A stretch of 64,000 bases of DNA from Chalciporus piperatus (Eukaryota; Basidiomycota; Agaricomycetes; Boletales; Boletaceae). The translations under genes were made by a program, and so were the position numbers. Shown here one piece after another: positions 57,517 to 64,000 of the stretch (the stretch's first letter is position 1; every line of letters starts with the position of its first letter). The stretch covers positions 1 through 64,000 of the forward strand of contig JBBPTG010000031.1 of assembly GCA_038093975.1 (NCBI GenBank), read 5' to 3'. The notes under the pieces are model-generated. The model worked only from the letters and a program-made list of their open reading frames with translations, ran no database searches and was not told the DNA's origin.

Positions 57517-58219
57517 TGTAATTTTCGGAACCCTGCATGTTGTATTCTCAGTGTAAAGTCACTGGTTGTTGATACAGTATAACCTGGTGTTTCAATAGAT
57601 GAGATTGGGCGTCAATTTAGGGTCGAATTCAAGGCCGATCAGGAACCGGTTTTCGTGAGTGCAGTACAGTAAGCGCGCATTGGAAACAGTCCCTCCGCCC
57701 CGCCTGCAGGGTCACGCCAGCTCCTCCAGCCCCCGTCGTCCGATCGCATGAAAATGTGAATGTGAACACTGTCATATTCACATGCGATCGTTGTGCACTC
57801 ATGCCTCCACGCGTGTTGTCACTCGTCTATATGCATGTGATTCGTTCGCTTGCGCTCATCGATCATCCTCTGGGGTTCGGGCAATGTACATCGATTACGC
57901 CTGGCGTCGTACCAAGGGGGGCTTATGCCCGACGTAAATAGTCTAACTACATATTTAATCTCAAAAGACCCAAGCGGAGACAACAACGGAGGACGACTAT
58001 GTATGAACTAAGGGATCATAGGTATGCTAATCGAAAACTTGAAATGATGGTGTTGGCCATTGAAAGGGGAATACCGTTGGAGATTTACAGACGTGCGACC
58101 CGAGGTATGCATATGAATTACAATATGGAAGACCGTCCATGAAGCAGTGGAGTCGTAGACAGAATATAAAGTGAGTGAGAGGTGTGATGGTAGATGGTCA
58201 TCGGTGGGGTGAGTCTTGG
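57517..58219. other. Spacer between the seven-helix protein and G-alpha, tail to tail
   Basis: Both neighbours end here. No frame of a known family is present. Confidence 0.5.
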
Positions 58220-60440
58220 TTATCCAACGAGGGCACTCCTCTTGAGGTTATCTCGTAGGATAACGTCCTGAACTACAAGCACCGTCAGATTTCAGAACCT
58301 ACGCTGCCTCACGCCGATCGTGCTTACCATTCCGTAATATCAGTGAGGTTGATCTCGTGTCCTGAAAGAGAAAAGAAGATCGGAAAAACTATTTCCCGAC
58401 AATCGACCGTCGACATACCGTGACCGAAGTAAAGTGGCAAATGAATGGTCTACCTTCTGCATGCTCCTTCAGCAAAGCAGCAAACTTTTTCTTGAGATCT
58501 ACGAATGAACGAATGAGCGAAACTCCATCAACCGGGAGTGTTCAAAAGGAAACGTACATGTACTTGCGCTCTCAAAGTCGTTCGGTCTGTTCCCGTAGCT
58601 GGTGATATAGTCACCCAGGCGGACACCTGACTCCAATTTCGCACGCAAGATGTCGCATTTGTTAAGGAAGAGCACCAAGTCCGTCTTCTTCAAGAGCGGA
58701 TTTGAAACAATGTTTTTCCAAAGGAGGAATGAATCGGCCTACACCAACAAACTGATGAGCTTTCGACGAGGTGCATAGGATCTACTGACCAATCTGTTGA
58801 CAGTCGGATCCTCCTGGAGGACCTGATCAAAACAACTTATCGGGGCCAAGAAAATGATGGCGTTCATATCATCAAAGTAGGGAGCCCATGCCGCTGATGA
58901 ACAGTCAGACTTATCCCATGCAAGACGAACGACAGAAGTACCTCTCTAAAAGAACGAGAGGCTTCAGTTGATATGCGTCATGGGAAAACCTGCAAGGTAC
59001 TTACAAGAGATCGTTGACCGCCGACATCAAAAACGCGCCAATCGCTGCTCATAGAAGATCCGAGGGGTCCTAGAAACTATAACCATCCGACGGAGCGCAC
59101 ATGCTACGCGAGAACTCACCGGCCTTGACTTGAAAGCGGTGTTCGCTCACTCCAAGCGTTTTCAATCTTGCGCGAAGAATATCGTCTGTCATGGGTGTAA
59201 GCTTACAACTCTTGAGCCAGCGCAAACAAGGATACCGTCTGTGGGTACATATTTAGGTAACGTCACTCTATCTAGAGCATCGAGGAAACTGCGTGCAATA
59301 TGGTCAGGAACAAAGATCAAGGTGGTGGCAGCACAACCAGGAGAGCAACAAAGCAGATACAAAGGACCACTCACAAGCCAGCCATCTCTTCAGGCCTCAT
59401 TTTCTCGACTTCCATCAGCTTTTTAATGGTAGGATCTGCCCAGAGTTTGATCATATCCTCCGAACAGGCGTGAAGGACCACTCCAGGATCCTCTGGGTCC
59501 GACCAGTTGATCAAGTCCACGCTTTCACAGCTGTCGCGATTTGAATTCCCAATGAGTCGATTAAACGTACCCTTCCAGCCATTACTCGAATTCACACTGA
59601 TCTCTTGCTGGAACGGGAAGGTGGTGAGATTGGCACGAGTGATACCCTCGGCTTGTTCCGCAGGGAGCAGTTTACGGATCAATGCGGCCTCCACTTGAAG
59701 CAAGGGAGCAAGTCGCATCTTGAGCTTGAGATGATCAGGTGTAAGTGGGGGGTATTCTTTTATTGGACCGGGCGACGAGGCAGTAGTGTGGACACTTGAT
59801 ATAGACCCTGATGATGATATGCCATGCGAGGCTGCGTGGGCTTTCGAGATGACGTCAAGAATTGTATGTATCGACTGGACGACATTCAGCTGGATGACCG
59901 CGCGCCATAAAGCTTTCTCCGCACGGAAAGCCTAAGAGCCGAATAAGCATCAGCACGAGCGAGGAAGCTCCGAAGCTAAATCAAACCGACCTTGGGAGAA
60001 TGCATGAGCTGGAAGTCTGGACACATCCAAGCGGAGAGAATTAGTTATCGAAGCATTGTCATGGGTCGTCTGGTCACATACTCTTGAGCGTGGTGGATTT
60101 CCCTGGGAGCGGTGGAGCTCAGCCGATAGGTATAGTCGAAGGTAGGAGCCTACGTACCAGATTCACTCTGACCTGAGGAACGGGAGGTTGTAGGCCGAAT
60201 GTGAGGTATGCAACAACGAGAGGACCACACACCGAGCAACAGTATCTTGACAGGCTTCGGGCTTTTCTTCTCAGCGATGCGCTGGCGGTTAATCTCCTCA
60301 TCGATAGCATCGGAGACGCGCTTTGCCTCCTCCTCTTTAGCTACACGCAACTCTCGTTCTGCTTGTGTTTCGTTTGGTGGGGGAGCAATAGCCCGTGTGA
60401 GAGGATCGTCTTCTGAGGCTCTCTGTCGTTTAGGTGCCAT
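58220..60440 (-). CDS. Atypical heterotrimeric G-protein alpha subunit (488 aa, 14 exons)
   Basis: G-alpha binds GTP and relays receptor signals. Exons: 60440-60233, 60172-60158, 60102-60082, 60016-59991, 59931-59375, 59288-59236, 59185-59120, 59069-59005, 58945-58942, 58893-58790, 58738-58558, 58498-58419, 58361-58328, 58272-58220 (489 codons). P-loop: LLLGQSESGKSTTLK with G70-K76-S77. Helical domain: ALWRAVIQLNVVQSI, with an insert of about 60 Ser/Thr-rich residues. Switch I: RARLKTLGVSEHRF, where usual fungal G-alpha has RxKTTGI. Switch II: DVGGQRSLRAAW. Guanine contacts: FLNKCD and the degenerate TSVTDT. Exons 2, 3, 4 and 9 are 15, 21, 26 and 4 nt. The protein starts MAPKRQR, lacking the MGxxxS myristoylation signal. 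It belongs to the expanded non-canonical basidiomycete class. Confidence 0.92.
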
Positions 60441-62004
60441 TTTAGAGCTGGTGGAGGGATGTAATGGGAAAGGTATGGAGGGGAAGTGGAAGGAAGAATC
60501 TGCCTGGACGGGAGGGGAGAAAGAACGGTATGGATCAGGGAAGAGCGTCAATTTGAAGGTAGTGAAGCAGCGCGAAGCTCAGGATGGATCAAAAGTTGTA
60601 TTACCTCCCTTTGCCGCTCAATCTGCTTGATCTTCCACGCTGAGCTGCTTCCGTAGTCTTCGCCGCGGCCACTTGCATCGCAACGTGACTTCCCCCCCTG
60701 TGCTCCATGTCGTTAACCAACTTCACCGTCACGGCCCCATGAATCTTGGAGCCTTCCCTGCGCTTAGTAGATGGTGAGTACCCCGTAAATTACCGATGAA
60801 CGGCGATAACGTTCAACTCCTTCAGGTCGTCTGCAAACTCATCGCGCGTCTCACCCCGACGAGCGACAGATCTAGAGTGACCGAGTGTTGATACAACATT
60901 CAGAATGGGCCTTGGACTGCCTTAGACTTCAAAGTTCAATCTAACACTAGACCAATTTCAAACTCGTTGACAGCGATAATTGACCTTTTGAGGCTCAGCG
61001 CATGTCAGGTCGTGAGACACACGTCCGCGTCCGCAGGCTGGCGTACTCTGGCGTACTATATACATCTGCACTGAAATCACATCTCAGGTCTCGGGCCCCA
61101 GGTTTGGCCGGCAGGGGTCAAGTTGTATGTCGTGCTCCCGAACCAAACCTCAGTGCATACTCATCCGCCTCGGGATACATATCTGCCAACGACAGGCATG
61201 TCGTCATATCTCAGGGCAGGCCGCCGTTCCGATCCAGTCTTGAAGCTTGAAGCAGAAACTACAAGTAATCTCGGAGCGATAACCCTTAGCACTTGTTTGT
61301 GCCATCCGGGAATCTCTCCAAGAACTCTGTAGCCACCCCCCGAGCCGAGCCGACGCCGCTGCCTTCTGGGCTTGAGCTTGAGGCCTTTAGGCCTAAACTT
61401 GAAGGAGCATCTTTGACGGGAAGCTACGACGCATCGCCGCCGGTCCCCCAAGTGGGGACGGATCCGAAGCCCACCCAGTACCAGTCACTCGGTCCCTTCC
61501 GACTAGAGCGGGGATCGTTTTCCTAAAGAAGGCAAGGTTGCCTCAAAGGTGGGTATCCTTGGTGATGATATACGACATAGATGTTGCAATGTGATGGGTT
61601 CAGGAATCAGGATGGCTGCCCCCGCCGGTAACCAGCTGGATAGCCTTTGTGTAGATGCACGAAAGGACTGACCATCACGCACCGGTGACACCCAAGATGA
61701 GCCAAAGAGCATGTTACCATCATGAACTAAACATATAGGGCTCTCAAGGAATTCATATATTATACAAGGCAATACACTCTAGTGATTCTAGTAGAATTGT
61801 CGGTGGAGGCGAACCAACGTTTGTGAACCTCTATTATCATTGTGATCGTGTCTGGACATGACAGAGCGTGCACGTATCGTCGCAACTATGAAAGACGCTG
61901 GAGAAGAACACCCCGTCGAGAGAAAGGCTGTATAATATATGCACGAAAGCTTTGGTTTTGACACGGCGAGCCTGCGATGTTACAAGACTGAAGTCTAAAC
62001 ACAC
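60441..62004. other. About 1.5-kb spacer without a recognisable gene
   Basis: It should hold the G-alpha promoter (right of 60440) and the desaturase 3' UTR (left of 62005). Between 61,245 and 61,405 the word ttgaagc/cttgagc recurs, and the near-palindrome aggcctttaggcct occurs at about 61381-61394. No gene family was recognised. Confidence 0.45.
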
Positions 62005-63746
62005 CTATCCCAGAAGACCCTCGCCGTCTGAAAGTGCAGCCGAGCTATAACCGCTGGCGCTGAGTTCACTGTAGCGCGCAATGCGGAGACGCTGGCTCGG
62101 GGGGATGGTCTTGTCCTCGAGTCCGTGGGGTGAACCACCGTGCAGAACACCTACTCGCTTCATGGCAAGGAGCTGGGCAAAAGACATCTCAGGGTATATT
62201 AAAAGATATTTGCGATAGAGAACTTACGTTATGCGCAGCGTTACTGTGATCGTAGACACCACCGAAGAATGCTGTGGTAGCATCTCTGCCAATCTGCTTG
62301 GTCAACAAGTGTCGGCCACCTGGATGTTCCTCGAGGAAGTCGGAAACATCATGAATGAAACCAGCGATGCAGATCAAAGGGCGAGTCTTAGCCTGTGCTT
62401 GGTCTGGACACGGAGTCAATGGATAAGACAAACATAGACCGTCAATCACTTACAGCTCTCCCAGTTGATGACGGGAAGATCGCTGTTGTCAGATGGCCAT
62501 GAAAGCTTCTCCTGAGTAGCGCGAAGACGCTTCAATTCCATGGTCAGCTGACCCTTGCGGACCTCGTTATCAGGGAAGACCTTCAATACAAGTGAAGTCA
62601 GACCAACTTCGTCTCGAGTCAAAGAGAATTATTACCTTCAAGTGCGAAGCAAGTCCAGCCTTTTGGCAGAGCGCGATAAACCACTTGGTGGGATCGTACT
62701 GGTACCACTTGATAGCGTTCCGGTAATCCATAGGGAATTGGTGGTGGAAGTTGTGGTAACCCTCTCCAATGGTGACAAGTGCGGTAACGACATGGTCACG
62801 AGGAGTGTGTTTGTCGTCAAAAGGAGTTTCGCCCAACCAGTGAGCGAGAGAGTTAACACAGAAGGTAGACTGGGGAACAAATGAGGTGGCGGCTCTCTCA
62901 CAAAACCAAGGCACTTACGTGGTGGACGAAAACTAATCTCAACAAACCAGCGTAGACATAACCACCCATCCAGTCACCCCATCCCAGACCAGCAACAACA
63001 GTCGGAAGGATGACACCCATAATGAACACCAACTTGAGGTAGTGGCGATGTTGCCATCTAACGATCTCGTTCTTGGAGAGGTCGCTAACATCTGCAACAC
63101 CAGGCTTGCGACGGGGCTTCAAAATCATCCAACCAATGTGGGACCATAGCAGTCCTTTGTGTGCGTTGTAAGGGTCAAGGTCGGTATCGGTGTATCGGTG
63201 GTGAGCACGGTGGCCACGTGCCCACCATCTGATAGAACCCTCGACGGCACCAGCACCGAACATGGCGAGAGCGAATTGCAAGGGCCTGGATGCGTTATAT
63301 GAGCGGTGAGCCCAAAGGCGGTGGTAGCCAGCAGTAATGCCTGAGGAAACAATGCGTCAACATGACAATCACGACAAAGAAAATGAATTCGAACCCAGCC
63401 CCGTCATGTAGTAGTAAACGACTGCCCAGACAGCAGTCTCCCATCTAAGGCGGGTGTAGAACGCGCCCGTGACACCCAACAAGGGGGTCAGACCAAGGAT
63501 ACCGACATGTAACCAGTTGAGATTCTGCAAAAGGTTATCCCATGTAACAGGGGGGAGTGGCTTTGAATGCTTGAGCGTATATGAGACATAGTTGTCAGGG
63601 ATGTTAGCATCTGCAGGGATGTGCTCCGGGTTATTGACGAAAGCCGTTGGGTCGAGAGGTTTCGAGGCATCGGCCTTTGGGGTGATGGGAGGAGTGATGG
63701 TGGCGAGGTCTGGTGGTGAAGAACGAGACGGGGGGACCGAGGACAT
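62005..63746 (-). CDS. OLE1: Stearoyl-CoA delta-9 desaturase with cytochrome b5 domain (492 aa)
   Basis: This is an ER membrane di-iron enzyme that introduces the first double bond into palmitoyl- and stearoyl-CoA, with electrons from its own fused cytochrome b5. Exons: 63746-63395, 63340-62919, 62869-62636, 62580-62454, 62403-62228, 62172-62005 (493 codons). Three histidine boxes are visible: HRLWAH, HRAHH and HNFHH. Two hydrophobic hairpins flank them ([34 protein letters not shown]). The cytochrome b5 domain at about 370-450 has [13 protein letters not shown] and DHSNAAHN as heme-ligand regions. The start is the first ATG of the frame, with a Ser/Pro-rich cytosolic N-terminus. The length is typical for fungal Ole1. 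Confidence 0.97.
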
Positions 63747-64000
63747 GGTCGTAAACGATGGTCAAGGAACAAGAGACGAAGGGGACGAGCTCATGGATTT
63801 TATGTGGTCTAAAATTCTTTGGGGTTGGGTTGCCGGGCCACCGCTTCGGGACGGGATAACGTAGCACGGACTCACTAGCTTGACATACCAATTTTTACAG
63901 CAAACCAATCATCGAATTTTCGTCAGGAATTGAGTCCTAGACATGCACCAGGCAGTGTACGAAGCATCCGAGCCTCAAAAATATACAGATGACTTCAAGG
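63747..64000. other. Upstream region of OLE1 to the window edge
   Basis: Presumed promoter and 5' UTR of the desaturase. I see no certain element in these 254 bp. Confidence 0.4.

Noticed and set aside
61245..61405. Transposon ends suggested by ttgaagc/cttgagc repeats and the aggcctttaggcct near-palindrome
   Set aside because: No element-like body, terminal inversion or target duplication could be defined around them.

Overview
The window is a piece of a basidiomycete nuclear genome, most likely a mushroom-forming agaricomycete. The evidence is dense genes with many 40-100 nt GT-AG introns, several exons under 25 nt, an agaricomycete-style F-box/LRR fragment, a Wor1-type WOPR regulator, a long non-myristoylated G-alpha and two LTR retrotransposons. 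All exon structures here were assembled by eye from splice signals, reading phase and family alignment; no transcript data were used. Every multi-exon model called confidently sums to a whole number of codons, with one exception (ENP2).

Left part (1-16 kb): a nearly complete Ty1/copia element enters from the left edge and interrupts a decayed minus-strand reading frame. It is followed by a frameshifted F-box gene and a complete Ty3/gypsy chromovirus. The gypsy element has 455-456 bp LTRs, intact gag and pol, a C-terminal chromodomain and a Tf1-like self-priming arrangement. A tRNA-derived (SINE-like) stretch and a degenerate repeat lie just beyond it.

Middle part (16-46 kb): an RMD1/Sif2-like DUF155 protein (minus), a cryptochrome/(6-4) photolyase pseudogene (minus), a WOPR transcription factor (minus), about 3 kb without a recognisable gene, a DNAJC11-like J-protein (minus) divergent from an Erv29/SURF4 cargo receptor (plus), ENP2/NOL10 carrying a frameshifting 32-bp tandem duplication (plus), a small conserved protein (plus), a coiled-coil protein (minus), an MFS sugar transporter (minus), cytosolic prolyl-tRNA synthetase (minus), a DJ-1 family protein (minus) and one minus-strand gene I could not resolve.

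Right part (46-64 kb): HIRA/Hir1 histone chaperone, a Suz12-like VEFS-box zinc-finger protein and a PTEN phosphatase lie in tandem on the plus strand, followed by a seven-helix membrane protein. An atypical G-alpha subunit and the OLE1-type delta-9 desaturase lie on the minus strand. There are no operons. Links between neighbours are thematic only: chromatin (HIRA, Suz12-like, WOPR, a chromodomain retroelement), signalling (PTEN, seven-helix protein, G-alpha) and secretory or mitochondrial biogenesis (SURF4, DNAJC11, RMD1). The strongest points for follow-up are the 4-nt exon in the G-alpha gene, the frame-breaking duplication in ENP2, the photolyase pseudogene, and the self-priming and gag-pol expression signals of the gypsy element.
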